From NCBI RefSeq assembly GCF_050908995.1, contig NC_135133.1, positions 2,026,001-2,090,000 on the forward strand: 64,000 bases of DNA, in the 5' to 3' direction. Each line of letters opens with the position of its first letter. Position 1 is the first letter of the stretch. Source of the stretch: Andrena cerasifolii (taxonomy: Eukaryota; Arthropoda; Insecta; Hymenoptera; Andrenidae). Below the pieces are notes generated by a model, which was not told the DNA's origin, searched no databases, and was given only the letters and a program-made list of their open reading frames with translations. Both the position numbers and the translations under genes were made by a program. Positions 36,949-49,775 of this stretch are shown here, piece after piece.

Positions 36949-37558
36949 TAGAGCTGTAAATATTCGAATAATTTCGAATACGAATAGTTTCTTCGATTAC
37001 TTAAGAGTATTCGAATATTGGAAAATTTTTACTAAATTTGGAGCTTTATTAATCTTTGTAAATTTTTAGCTTCTTACAAAAATGTCGCTTAGTTCGACTG
37101 CGAAACAGAATTGGGCATTATTGCAATTGTTTCGAGTAAATGTATACTCTTATATAAATATTTACTCTTTGCAACAACTTATTTTTTCTATTTATTCGAA
37201 CAATTATAATAACAATCGAATAATAATTATTCATCATGACTTATTTGAATAATTTTGTTCGAATAACGATTGTAAAATAATTAGAATAATAACACTAATA
37301 ACTCATGGTTGTTATCGTTTAAAAAATTTATAAATTTACCAAAGATTAATAAAGTTCCAAATGTATCCTTTCAAATACAAATAATTGTGAAGGCCAATAT
37401 GAAAAGAATTCCAAGATATCTAAAGTGAGAAAGAATATTTCATGCTCAGATTCTTATTCGGTACAATCGAAAAAATGCGATCACTCCGAATATTCAAGTA
37501 CCTACCTACTCCTAATTACTCGAACATTTAGATTATTCGAATATTCGTTGCAGCCCTA
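36949..37558. mobile_element. hAT-like element, ATTCGAATA family, copy 1
   Basis: Ends TAGAGCTGTAAATATTCGAA and TTCGTTGCAGCCCTA, flanked by TTTGTAAT (36941-36948) and GTTGCAAT (37559-37566), 6 of 8. The interior is rich in ATTCGAATA, as in the element at 58695. Confidence 0.7.
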
Positions 37559-37566
37559 GTTGCAAT

Positions 37567-39660
37567 CATCGTTGAGAGTATTACCGTGGGAACAGAAGCA
37601 AACTTGCTACAGCATATGATTTTAACAAAAATCGGCAAGTGATTCGGAAATGTTCGCCAGCAGCATAGAACGGTTGCCAAACGAAAATTCACACCGTGAA
37701 CAGTACCGAAAATAAGATACTTCCAGCAGGAAGAATTATTTCTTAAAATTTATATGAAAACTTACATAAAAGTGATAGCAAAATACTACTTAAAGCCTAC
37801 GATTAAGTTGGATATTACGTGGACATAAAAATACGAGTCTTAAACTTTATTTTGACCACCGCTGTAGTTTATCGTCCTTTATTACCAGAATAATGCCGAA
37901 TACGCACCTACGCGTCCAGCAATTAATTAAGCGGGGCGGATAAGCCTGGAGAATGCCGCCGAACGAGAAAAGTCGATCGTCGATCCGCTCTGCTAATTGG
38001 ATCGCGAGTCGTGGCGCATGTGTACGCTCAGCTCGTGCATGGTGATACGCGCTAATGCACCGATTCGCGCAAGACCGCGGCTTTTTGCCTGCATGCCTGG
38101 CAGGTACAAGATACGTACGTGTTCGATTCGGTTCTGAGAGTGCTTTCTCGCGGCGGAAACCTACAAACGAACAAATCGTGGCGATGGTAATAATTATTTG
38201 GCTTAGCATCGCCGCCGTAAATCAGTGCATTGCTAAACCCAGACACGCAGCGATCGCGAAAGAATAAGATCGATTGGCTGCCTGCCGATCGAGGCTGGGC
38301 GTGGGTTTCACTAATTTTCGATCAGGGAGGCTGGACTTTAATTTTAATATTGCGGAGGATGATCGAGGACCCCGGAAAGTCAATCAGTGGAGCATAAAGT
38401 TGGTTCTTCGTTTAAAGCCACTTTGCGCGAAGGACCAATATGACTGCGGATCGTATTCTCGTGTTTTCTTGAGAAATATTTCAGTTGGCAGAGATAAAGT
38501 GTATGATAATCGATGAATTTGGGTTATTTTGTGTAATGTGTTTCTTGTTTATGATCGTTCTTACTCGAGAGGCCAGTGATTGTTTCTGTATCGTACACAC
38601 GACTGAAGGCAGTTTGATTCAATGAAAATACAAGTTGTCTTATTATATTCGTCGCATACGCGTCATGGTAGAATGAAATTGAGTCACTCAGTAATTCCAT
38701 AAGCGTATACAGCGGTAGCAAAGTTTCCAGTGACCAAGCCTCTTTTCTACACGCTTGCAAATCACGCTATTGCTTATTTAGTACACCTATAAATCATTTT
38801 TCTACTAAAGATACCTGTACTAACGTTTATTCTGTTGTTTATAGAAACTCCAATTTACTTTGGGGAAGGAATTGTTTATCAAAACGTTAAATTCACTGGT
38901 AACGTGACACAACAGACATATTTTAGAATTAGATTACTGTCGATAGTTGCATTCATCGTTATAGTGACTTGTTGCCATATTATACTGAAAATAAATATTA
39001 TCTAGAGATGTGGCAGTGTCTCGACGCCAAGTACACGAAAGAAAGTACAGAAAAGACACCCTGTATATGTCGACTGTCGCAACCTAGCCTGAAACTTATT
39101 TCATTAATATCTCATCACGCCTGCAATATTTCCTAAATTTAAAGGCATTTTTCTTATGTAAACCGCGTATAAGCTTTCGAATAAGACCAATTTCAATAAA
39201 ATCGGTCCGCGCATAAGAGAGATATCGTAATATCGTCTCATGGATCAGTCGGAAATTTTAAGATTTTTCTTCGTCTTCTTCAAGAAATTTTTTCGTCAAT
39301 ATAATACGTATACGCGTTACACGCACACCTTCAACCAACAGAAACTAACACGTGTTTCGTTCGTCAATCGCTATCTTCACTATGCAATCTACTCCAAATT
39401 TTGACAGCTTACCGTCAAGTTATGACTAAGTTATAAACGTGTTTGTACAAATATGTATCGTTGTACCATTGAATTGCAACCAAAATGCAGTCTCAAACAC
39501 AAGGTAAGTTGGCGAAATTTGAATTGCGACATGTTTGAATATCATCAAACTGTTTTTTATTTGTAACTAAACTAATGTTACTATACGTTACATCACCTTA
39601 TGCCTCTCTTGACCATACAATTATTTTTTTGATTACTTTGTCAGTGGTAATAAGTACATA
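37567..39660. other. unique non-coding sequence
   Basis: GC-richer at 37880-38480 with frames on both strands (up to 120 codons) that match nothing known. ACACCCTGTATA at 39056-39067 is a common insect element terminus but no partner was found. Confidence 0.35.
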
Positions 39661-39668
39661 CTAAAATA

Positions 39669-40002
39669 AAGTGACCAGATATTTTCTGTTCCAATGCGGG
39701 ACAAGCAAGCAAGCAAAAAATAAAAAAAAAAAAAGTGTTAACAGATGCGTGAGGAGATCTTTTCCGTAGTTTATTAAAGCATTTACAATATATTTAAAAA
39801 TACATGCTTGTGATTATAAGATGATACATTGAAACGAAATTAAAAATATATGTTTTTTTTTTTTACACAACAAAGAAAGTAGAGGAAACAGTAACTTTAT
39901 GCCAATGCGAAAATGTAAAAGGTTACATGTCCAATCCGGGACACTTTGCGGGACACTTTTCAGTGCGGGATAAAGGGCTCAAATGCGGGACGTCTGGTCA
40001 CT
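39669..40002. mobile_element. hAT-like MITE, GTGACCAGA ends
   Basis: Ends AAGTGACCAGA and TCTGGTCACT, with GCGGGAC repeated internally (39697, 39930-39990). Flanks CTAAAATA (39661-39668) and TTAAACTA (40003-40010) agree at 6 of 8. The terminus type resembles the element at 18090. Confidence 0.65.
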
Positions 40003-40190
40003 TTAAACTAAACTGAGGATTATATATATATATGTAATCGAAGCGTAAAATGACTTGATTTATCCTTAATTCTGTCCCGTCATAATTTGTAAGTTATAAT
40101 ATTAAAAATTATCTGAAGTCATTCCCTATGCAAATTATCTTTGTAAAAAGAAGTGAGATCCCCACAAAAAACTTCAAAAAACTAAAAAAA

Positions 40191-40874
40191 TTACGCCAAG
40201 TACATGAAATCAAATAAATCACCAAAGAACAGAAGATAATAATAATTAGAATATAAAGAAAATATGTGAAATCAAAATGAGCTGCAAGTACATAAACGGC
40301 CTGGAAGTCAAATACTTGGCGTGGCCAGGCAAGGTATTCTCAGATCATCAATACACATACCTTCCCTTTCCCAGGCTTTCACATAATTTGTCAATTTAAA
40401 ACTCTGACAATATGAGTACATTTTCATTATATTGCGTTTTAAAATAATTCTAAGATCATTCATCGACACCGATACCTTTCCTCTCACAAGCTTTCAGATA
40501 ATTTGTCAATTTAAAACTCTGCCAAAATGAATACAGTTTCATTATTTTGCGTTTTTAAATAATTCTTATTCATCGACACCTTCACCTTGCCTGGCCACGC
40601 CAAGTATTTGACTTCCAGGCCGTGGACATCTAGGCAAATATCTAGATGTTACATTCTATATTCGCATTATTAAAATGTCCGCGATATGGGTAATGAAATG
40701 TATGAACACAGCATTTTAGCTGTGTATACATATGTAGTTGTGTCATCTTAAGCGCAGTTGGAAAGCACCTCTATGTCCTTGCAGCTCATTTTGATATCAC
40801 ATCTTTTTTTATATTCTAATTATTATTATCTTCTATTCTTTGGCGATTTATTTGATTTCACGTACTTGGCGTAA
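40191..40874. repeat. nested double palindrome (684 bp)
   Basis: Outer arms (40191-40295 and 40770-40874) start TTACGCCAAGTAC and end GTACTTGGCGTAA. Inside them lie two identical 39-bp inverted arms (40296-40334, 40585-40623) with CTTGGCGTGGCCAGGCAAGG. Between the inner arms a unit of about 115 bp (ATAATTTGTCAATTTAAAAC) is tandemly duplicated. Likely one element inside another. Confidence 0.8.
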
Positions 40875-42093
40875 TGTTTTTACTTTTTTGATAAATATTT
40901 CACTCGCCCAAATGCATTCGCGCATCGCAAACATTTTCGTTGCCTCTGGCTGGAACAAGCCACGATGAATCAGACCCAGCATCGAGGATCGCAATTAGCC
41001 CTCCTTGCGAGCGAACTTTATTTCCTCGCTTGTTTGCCGATGAATCGACGAGCTCGGGGCGGGACCGAAATCAGAGAAAGCGAGTCGAGGCGCGTTTTAA
41101 TGGGGCGCCCGACTGTTTTCATGCCTGTTCGCAGGGCGTTTTCCCATATTTTTACGCTGGATACTTTCATCAGCATCGCGCGGTTTTCACGGAGAACGCT
41201 TGCCTCGCCTGCGATAGATAACGCGGAACGCTTTAAACGTCCGCGTTTGGATAGATAGCGCGAAACCTTCTGACTGCCGGCGTCCCAATAAATAATCGCG
41301 GGACGTTCGAAACATCGGCGGATAGATAGCGGGAACCTTTTAAATGTCGGAGATTTAACAGATGGATAAATATCCTTGGACGATCGATAATGCCCGCGCG
41401 CCGTTAGGGTTTCTGACATTGGCGGGAATTGAACTGAAGGAAGGATTTGACTCCATTTGTCACTGACCGGGGAACGAGAATTATTGATAAGAATCGACTG
41501 CAATCGGTGATAAGAACGCGCAGCTTTTTAGAACGAACAGGTGCGCCGCAGTGATGCGATACCTATGTTGGATTACTATAATTATTAAAAGGCAAAAGTT
41601 ATCCAACATTCAGGGAAACCTGAATACAGTAAAAGATAATGATACGTCTGTAGAGCGTATTTTTCTTTCAATATCCGGTGATAAAACAGTCCGTTGTTAG
41701 AGAAGAGCTCACTTCTGTTCGGTATACCGTGTTAGAAAAACATTCTTGCCTAGTCGTGAATTAAAACTAAAATATAAAATATAAAAGGCTCATTTATTTA
41801 ATAACCAATTTCCAATAACCTACAGGATTCGAATGCAAGTGTCTGAATTGGAAGCTTGAAGTGTTTAAAATTCTCTGCAAGGTGTGACTGTGTGTGCGTA
41901 TAAGGTGCAGGGATGCAATTTTGATTCTTATCGTGAAAATTTAATACGAAACTGATAGAGTAGTCGCGTACACGTGACAGTAGCTTTAAACTGGAATGGT
42001 TAGTGATAAATATAGAAAGGGAACTCGAGGCAACTGAGCAATTGGAATGGGAAGAAGGTTCTTGTGGTATTGAAGAAGCTGCAGTCAGTGATG
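40875..42093. other. unique non-coding sequence
   Basis: A GC-rich block at 40920-41480 carries overlapping frames on both strands (up to 161 codons on the minus strand). They look like chance frames: no motif, and the strands compete. No other feature. Confidence 0.35.
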
Positions 42094-42838
42094 TTAAGGG
42101 GTGTTGTCTAGTCAGGCGGTCGAAAAGAGGCGAATATTTGTGAATTTTTTTTGAAGAAGCGGAAGCGTATATTTTTACAGAACTTTTTGCGCTTCAAAGA
42201 CCAACATTTAAAGAACATTTGGTAATTTTTTCGTAGAAAAATATTTAAGTTTGTAATAAAATAACAAGCGACATCCAAGAAGTATTTTTAAAAATTTGGT
42301 TTTGCGGTGAGCATTACCATTCGGAACCAGATTATCTTAAATCAAAAAACAAAAAAGATTTCGTTAGTATATTAATGTATCCTCAGGTTGACGGAGAGAA
42401 TTTTCCGAAATATTAAGTTAAAACAAAATGGCGGCTATTTAAATTTGAAATCCTGATTTTCTCGCGTGATTTTTGCAGGAAAAAATCAGGATTTCAAATT
42501 TAAATAGCTGCCATTTTGTTTTAACTTAATATTTCGGAAAATTCTCTCCGTCAACCTGAGGATACATTAATATACTAACGAAATCTTTTTTGTTTTTTGA
42601 TTTCAGATAATCTGGTTCCGAATGGTAATGCTCACCGCAAAACCAAATTTTTAAAAATACTTCTTGGATGTCGCTTGTTATTTTATTATAAACGTAAATA
42701 TTTTTCTACGAAAAAATTACCAAATATTCTTTAAATGTTGCTCTTTTAAGTGCAAAAAGTTCTGTAAAAATATACGCTTCCGCTTCTTCAAAAAAAATTC
42801 ACAAATATTCGCTTCTTTTCGACCGCATAACCCCTTAA
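42094..42838. mobile_element. palindromic TTAA element, family A, copy 2
   Basis: Starts TTAAGGGGTGTTGTCTAGTC and ends GACCGCATAACCCCTTAA. Arms match copies 1 and 3; the right end lacks about 10 bp (CTGACTAGGC) present in the others. The central spacer reads CTCGCGTGATTTTTGCAGG. Confidence 0.9.
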
Positions 42839-43565
42839 GTGGGTATACCCGTTTGAAGCCTCGGAAAATGTGTACATTTTGTGGATTTTTTTACAAATCA
42901 ACGGCTCGATGAAGATTTCCCGTTTTTTTTACTATCTTTACATAGTATCTAGAACTTCTTAAAAAAAAAGTTTCAGTTAAAAAACTATTGTCTTTCGGAA
43001 GTTACGCATACATATCCAAAAGTCTCGCGACTTTAGACGGCTAAACGATGCCCCTAAAGAAAGCTGTATGTCGTGTCTGAAATCAAAAACAGTAAATTTT
43101 TTTTTATAAAATATGTTAATAACTATCGACTCACGGCGCCGATTTTGAAAAATTTGAAAAATAAAGAAATGTTGAGAGATCAAAGGTAAAGTTACATTTT
43201 TCTAAGAGAAAAGGCCACCTTTTTTCTTTATAAATAATAAACGGGGAATCGGAATAAAAAAAGCCCTCGTTGGACGATGTGGAATCTTATTACGATCCTG
43301 CATGCAAAATTAAAAGTGAATTGGTTGAACGTAGCGCGAGTTTTTAGGCCCACCGTTTAGCCGTCTAAAATCGAGAGACTTCCGGATATGTATGCATAAC
43401 TTCCGCAAAACAATACTTTTTAACTGAAACTTTTTTTTTAAGTAGTTCATAATACTGTGTAAAGATAGTAAAAAAAACGGGAAATCTTCATCCAACCGTT
43501 GACTCGTAAAAAAATCCACAAAATGTACACATGTTCCGAGAGTTCAAACGGGTAAACCTCCTTAA
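42835..43565. mobile_element. palindromic TTAA element abutting family A copy 2
   Basis: Starts TTAAGTGGGTATACCCGTTT and ends AAACGGGTAAACCTCCTTAA, with arms of about 225 bp (shared ACATTTTGTGGATTTTTTTA and GATTTCCCGTTTTTTTTAC). Its left TTAA (42835-42838) is also the right TTAA of the neighbour. Confidence 0.85.
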
Positions 43566-46500
43566 GAATGATTGATGTTAGATAGTTTGAGGTAGTATTT
43601 CCCAAAGTGGGGCATGCGGTAAAATTTTGGGGGGGTACGTCGTGAGAGCTCAGAAGTCGATAGATCTATTTAGTAACCGTGAAATAGTGCCACCCTGTGT
43701 GTTCCGGGCGAATGTTAAATTGTTTATATTATTCCTTGTGTTTATCGATATATGTAATTACATATATATTTAATACAAAATTTAATGTACATATATATAC
43801 ACAATATTTGTTTCATCTTTTCCCATTGTTATACTATACTTATTATTAACTATAGTTTTATTTATCTATACACACTAGCTTTACTACTCGGTTGCGCCCA
43901 AAATGTAGATCCTGGTTTTATAAAAAAATAATTTTTTTAGTTTTTTTTTGTGAAAATAGTCACATTCGTCTGGATTAGTCAGGCATAGTGAGTTGAGGTA
44001 CATTTTCGTCATTCCAAAGTTTATCATTCAAAAGTTTTTAGGCGACAGACAAACACACAAACAGATAGATGCTTTCTGCTTTACATATTAAGATGTCCAG
44101 AGGGTACGTGAAGCATGAAAGGTTGGGAAACACTGGCTTGAGGTATAACAGCAGTCTAATTTGACATAGTTCAGTATCTTAAAAAGGCATATTTTTATGA
44201 ACATCATTTCTTCACACTGTAGTCTTCCACCGTTGCTGTTACTACAGGGATGCATAAAAAGCATAGTAAATAATCTATCAAATACACACACCTTTTACCA
44301 CTTCAGTTCACTATAGAGATCTACTAGGCACCAAAGAAAAAGCATACACACCAAGTGGACCAAAGGAACAGAAAATTCACAAACTAAACACAATTAATAC
44401 TCACATACTCTTATCCTAAACAGAGAAATGATCATGGTCAAATAAAACTAGCAACAATCCTATCATCAGAAACTTCCTTTATTCCTCCACGAGCATGCGC
44501 GCATTAGTCTAGCTAATGGTGGTTCTGCTGAGTTTACCATTTCAATGGATGTCCAACGACGGCCCAGTAGGCTATGGGGGAAAAAGAAAACCGGTCAGCT
44601 GCCGCAGAGAAGCAGCAATTATTATTAATAAAGCGTGCAACGTGCTCGGGCTAGTTGCACGCGTAACACGCGCAATGGCGACACTAGGCACGGGAGGCGC
44701 GTCCAGCTTCCAGCACGAACAACGATTAGGCAGGAACGCGAGGATTTCATAGGGGCTGGCTGGCTGGCCTAGAAAACCAGCCCGCTTCGGATGTACGTAC
44801 GCGGGTCTAATTGCTAATTAGTAATTAGTGGGTAAGAGCACCGACGGTCCGGCGAGCACTGTGCTCTCCGCGACGGGCAACCTGGATCGAGCACCCTGGG
44901 CCTGCTTAAAAATTGAGAAACGATCGTTTTCGACCGGACGTCCACTTAGGAAACCTCGCGTAATTATCCCGTTAATTCAGCGAGGGAATCTCGGCGTGGT
45001 GAACATGCCCCTCGCAATCGTAGTTCGCTGGAAATGGCTGCTATGGCGAGTGCTGGAAGAAATCGTGATGGTCAAGGTCATGTGTTCTGCGATTAAATAT
45101 TATTCGTACGTTACGATGACGAGGGTTAAATGATATGTACTTGACTTCTGCTGAGTCGCATCATGTTGAACCTTGTCTTCGGTTCAGCTGTACATTTAAC
45201 ACGATGTTAATGTACGAAATACATACAAGTGTATTAGCAACAACTTGTTTGTAGCTTTTCAGTCTTCAAACAGATGAGAACGAGATTCGATTGCAATAGG
45301 GTGGAGGACAAATTTGATTAATTTGTTAAGTGGGTCATTCTTCGAGGAAAAGTATTCCCCGTGCATCGCAAGTCCTTTTATCCCAGATGCGAGCGTTTCC
45401 AAATGAAAAGAACTTGATTTTTAATTGTACCAGTAGCAGATAATATCTGCAATAAATACCTTTCATCCTGTTCCTTCGTATCATTCTGTGCTTTAAAACC
45501 CTCAAAACCCACTGCATATCCTCAATTCCGGCTCATTGCTACCAGTAAGCCAAGTCAGACCCAACCCAGCTCTAGTTCCTTTCCAAATCCTCCCATTACC
45601 CACTGTAATTCGCAACACTTGTTAAACGAACCATAATTCCACTCTCCCCTTACATCTACCACAATCCCAACACTACCGATGCCCCACACTTCCCCTGAAA
45701 AAGTACCTTGCCAACTACATTTTCATTTGCGCGGTGTATTCTGCAGAACTCACCAATACCCACCAGCGTTCATCCTGCATCATCGATACCGAAGCTCGAC
45801 CCACCCTCCGTTGCGGCCTTATTACCACGCTTTTTGCAGGCTGCCATTCGAAAGAGGCGTTTTACCGAATAACGAAAGCAAAAAGCGGCGACGCGAAGAG
45901 GCACGGCGGGAAACGGCCGCCACCAAGCGGCGTGAGGAGGAGGCAGTAAAGGGGGAGGCAGAAAAAGAGGAGAGGAGAAGCAGAGGCGGCACGCAGGATG
46001 CATTTAAAGTCGTCCCAACATCCGTTCCTCTACGCCTGATCCACGTCCGCTGGAGGAGAGCAAGGGATCCTGGTGTTCTCTCTTTGGCATACGAAATCCC
46101 GCGGCGCAGCGTCGTTCTATCGGCCGTGCTACGTGGAAGAACGCGTCGTCCCACCCCACGCCTCTGTTTCCCTCGATTATCTCCTCTTTTTTCGACTGGC
46201 GACGCACGTGACCGTGGCCAACATCCGCCGTTTCGTGATGACGTTCACCATGTCCCATACTGCGCACCTTCATCACTGCTCCCTGCCCTGATGAATTCAG
46301 CTTTACGAGAATCTTTGGACCGCTGGACGAATCTGGCGCATGTACCGTTAGCCCTCCTCTGTGCCTTGGCTCGAGGTAACGAATTTATGGTGCTCGGTTG
46401 GCTTTGCTCGTGGAGCGAATTCCTTGGGAGGAGTGACGGTGCTTGATCTCTGTGTGACGTCTCCATTTTGCGACACTGTTTATGATTGCGAGGTGGTTGG

Positions 46501-46732
46501 GTTAGGGTACCTTTATGTCGGAGCTGCGATAATAGCGAAGAAAGAGAAATATTTCTTTCTCGACGCTTTTATCGTTGGACATCTATATAGTCATCTCGCA
46601 CTTATCGTCGCTCTGATCGTTTATCGCAGATCCAACATAAACGTACCCTTAGAGTTCACTGGTTTTGGACGACGCTGGCGAGGATTCTACGCTCGTCTTG
46701 GCGTGATTAAATGACCGTGCTCGAGGAACGAT
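43566..46732. other. long unique non-coding stretch
   Basis: About 3.2 kb. CGACAGACAAACACACAAAC near 44044 resembles the tail of dispersed repeat C. GC-rich zones lie at 44500-45020 and 45840-46450. The 255-codon plus-strand frame at 45679-46446 includes an R/E/K-rich, GA-rich run and has competing frames on both strands; I do not call it a gene. Confidence 0.3.
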
Positions 46733-47488
46733 TTAAGGGGTTATACCTAGTCAGGCGGCCGAAAAGAGGCGAATATTTGTGATTTTTTTTTTGAAGAAGC
46801 GGAAGCGTATAATTTTACAAAACTTTTTGCGTTTAAAAGAGCAACATTTAAAGAACATTTGGTAATTTTTTCGTAGAAAAACATTTACGTTTATAATAAA
46901 ATAAAAAGCGACATCCAAGAAGCATTTTTAAAAATTTGCTTTCGCGGTGAGCACTGCCATTCGTAACCAGATTATCTAAAATCAAAAAACAAAAAAGATT
47001 TCGTTAGTATATTAATGTATCCTCAGGTTGACGGAGAGAATTTTCCGAAATATTAAGTTAAAACATAATGGCGACTATTTAAAGTTGAAATCCTGATTTT
47101 TTCCTGCAAAAATCACGCGAGAAAATCAGGATTTCAAATTTAAATAGCTGCCATTTTGTTTTAACTTAATATTTCGGAAAATTCTCTCCGTCAATCGGAA
47201 GATATATTAATATACTAACGAAATCTTTTTTGTTTTTTGATTTTAGATAATCTGGTTCCGAATGGCAATGCTCACCGCAAAACCAAATTTTTAAAAATGG
47301 TTCTTGGATGTCGCTTTTTATTTTATTATAAACGTAAATATTTTTCTACGAAAAAATTACCAAATGTTCTTTAAATGTTGCTCTTTTAAACGCAAAAAGT
47401 TTTGTAAAATTATACGCTTCCCATTCTTCAAAAAAAAATCACAAATAATCGCCTCTTTTCAGCCGCCTGACTAGGCATAACCCCTTAA
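46733..47488. mobile_element. palindromic TTAA element, family A, copy 3
   Basis: Starts TTAAGGGGTTATACCTAGTC and ends GACTAGGCATAACCCCTTAA. The central spacer (CCTGCAAAAATCACGCGAG) is the reverse complement of that in copy 2, so the two inserted in opposite orientations. Confidence 0.9.
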
Positions 47489-48166
47489 TCAGGGACGTGT
47501 TTAATCTGTTAACCGGCGGTGACGAGTTAACTTGTCATTTGAAAATGCTTCTTCACTGGGCAAGACGAGTTAACTCGATTTTTGCCATTTGTTACTACCG
47601 TGCTAGGGAACATAATCGATTTGAAAATGCGCGGGTTGACAGGTTATTTAAGTTGGTATGGTTCACGGTGTGTTTAGTTCTTTTTGTGGTTTTCTGTGAG
47701 GCTTCTCAAAAATTGGTGCAATTTAGAAGGGTTGATGTATTAAGTTTTTGATTAAAATGGCTTTAGCTGAAGGTGGTAGGTAATGTAAAAGAATATAAAG
47801 TGTGAGATTAGGATATGTTTTTACGCAAGCTGCAGAATACAATATCTTTAAATATCACTTACTCTTTAGGAATATATTCGTGTTTGTGAAGATATTTTCT
47901 TTCCTCCTAAGTGACACTTCTACAATGCTTCTACACTTCATTTAAAACAGTTTAGTTCGAAGTTATCCCACAGATACATTCACAAATTCGATTATCCGCG
48001 CCACTCACCTATAAAATCTATATTGTTCCATTAAATTTAATATCAATAACCACAATTTTAAACATACTATACTGTTTAATTTTAACAATCAAAATATGCT
48101 CTTCTAAATATTCCCCCTTACGAAAAATCAACTATGAAAAAGTCTAAACTTGTTGAAAAATCAAAT
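47489..48166. other. unique non-coding sequence
   Basis: Short frame at 47497-47751 without known motifs; otherwise AT-rich and featureless. Confidence 0.35.
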
Positions 48167-48464
48167 GCAATCCAACACTAAAAATTACAAGCAACTCTTT
48201 AATTAACTTACCACCACCAATAAATATTAATTATAGGTGAAACTTTGGATCAGTTCTAGTAATATATTTAATAATTCAAGTTATCTCTGGAATTTTTCTC
48301 TCTTTACACTACTATCCAAATATTAATTTAGCCTTTGAAAGAATTGTAGAATGAAATTTGGAATTTTATATTTAATGAGAGCTTTAAGTATAGGAGTGTA
48401 TCCTGTAATAATTGGTGGATGGGCTTCAAATTGTAATTACTCAATATCAGGAGCAATTCGATGA
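48167..48464 (+). pseudogene. nuclear mitochondrial insert: cytb fragment joined to nad1 fragment
   Basis: With the invertebrate mitochondrial code, 48167-48334 reads as the N-terminal part of cytochrome b (NSLINLPPPMNIN, WNFGSVLV, IFLSLHYYP), including TGA as tryptophan. From about 48345 to 48464 it reads as a piece of NADH dehydrogenase subunit 1 (LSMGVYPVM, GGWASNCNYSMSGAIR). Both are partial and read in the same direction. In the ancestral insect mitochondrial order these genes lie on opposite strands. Not translatable with the nuclear code. Confidence 0.85.
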
Positions 48465-49699
48465 ATAAATTAACTTCCCACCTCAAATGCCCCGGACCCA
48501 CCAACTTTAAGCTCCCATCTCCTACATTCGTCACAGATTCCACTCTGCTCATTCCCTGCCCTTGATTTGCAGCAAGAAACCAAAGTTAAAAAGAAACTCC
48601 GAAGAACACGTTTGATCGCGTGACGCCGACCAAAACGTCGGCCGTCATTGTTGCCAACCAGGCCACTTTCCATCCCCTTTTTCGATTCCCGCTAAAGCCG
48701 ATCGGATTTCACAGAATCCGGGCCCGACTTGCCCCAGATCACCTGTCCCAGCGGTGAAAATCCGGTTTCACACGACTGCCCGCGTCTACCGCGTTCCACG
48801 GATTTCGTAAGAGGCTGAGGAGGCTGGGGGTCATCGAAAAGCCCGCGACGCAGTTTCTCGTAGGCAAAGCGAGCAGGTGGGAAGAGGGTCGCCGACAGGT
48901 GAGGAGGAAACAGGGGGAAGGAGATCTGGGGTGAACGCCTTAGACTCGCATTAAAGTCGTATTAAGGCCGTTCCCCATCTAAACCCGACCACTTGTTCTC
49001 GTTGGGAACGAGTCGTTCCGCGTCTAACACCACACAGAGTGCAACATGGCGCTTGCGCGCCCGTTCGATCATGCAAATCCCTAAATCATCGGAGCAAATC
49101 GCCGGGAACAAGTGTCACGGAAACACCTGCACGTCGAGCGACGGCCTTGGACGATTTTCTCAGCTTCTTCCACATTTTTCCATCGGCAACGTCCTCTCCA
49201 CTGTCGCTCGTGATCTTGAGGAGTCCCACTGTCAGACGAGGATTGATAAAAATGCGTGGTTTGTCATTTTGGTAATAAATATTTATTTTAGTAGGCAGCC
49301 GGCATTTAGGCAACGGCCTATGGTGTGCGATGAGGCCCATAGGTGGCGTCCAGTTCTGGGGAGTTCGGAAGACAGGGACCGTGGAGTTTTTTTTTATTTA
49401 ATTAAGCGTTCATTGTCCATTTCTGGTGAATACAATCTTATAAGTATGTAGGCGACAAATAACAGAAAAAAACCTTTTTAATTATTATGAGTGTTCCCTG
49501 ATTGGTCGCCGCGCAGGTGACTCTCGCAGGGAGGCGGGTGGTGTCCCAAGGACTGAATTTTTATTCGTTTTTATCATTCGAAACAGGTGTAGTTTATATG
49601 TTTGACCTGCACGTAGTGCGGCATGATGCGTGGGTAAACGGAAGTGGTAAAAACCCCTGCCTCGTTTGTGAAAACCCCTGCCTCGTTGGACCGAGGAGA
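48465..49699. other. unique non-coding sequence, GC-rich
   Basis: Contains the 152-codon frame at 48993-49451 and overlapping minus-strand frames; none is assignable. Just before the SINE head, AAAACCCCTGCCTCGTT is tandemly repeated (49651 and 49671). Confidence 0.35.
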
Positions 49700-49775
49700 G
49701 TCGGCGTAGCCGTGGTGGCAAACGCGACTGGATCAGCACGCGGACGGCTCGGGTTCGATTCCCGGTGCCCGTGGC
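49700..49775 (+). ncRNA. tRNA-derived SINE head with pol III boxes A and B
   Basis: TAGCCGTGGTGG (49707-49718) fits box A and GGTTCGATTCC (49752-49762) is a perfect box B, separated by 33 bases. GGCTCGGGTTCGATTCCCGG can form a T arm, but the acceptor stem does not pair fully and no clear anticodon arm is seen. A tRNA-derived SINE is more likely than a tRNA gene. Confidence 0.65.

Noticed and set aside
41018..41503. 161-codon minus-strand frame
   Set aside because: GC-rich block with competing plus-strand frames of similar length; no recognisable motif.
45679..46446. 255-codon plus-strand frame, the longest in the window
   Set aside because: Low-complexity R/E/K-rich centre from GA-rich DNA, overlapping frames on both strands, no domain, no splice or start context.
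49700..49775. Functional tRNA gene
   Set aside because: Boxes A and B are good, but the acceptor stem does not pair fully and no clear anticodon arm is visible.
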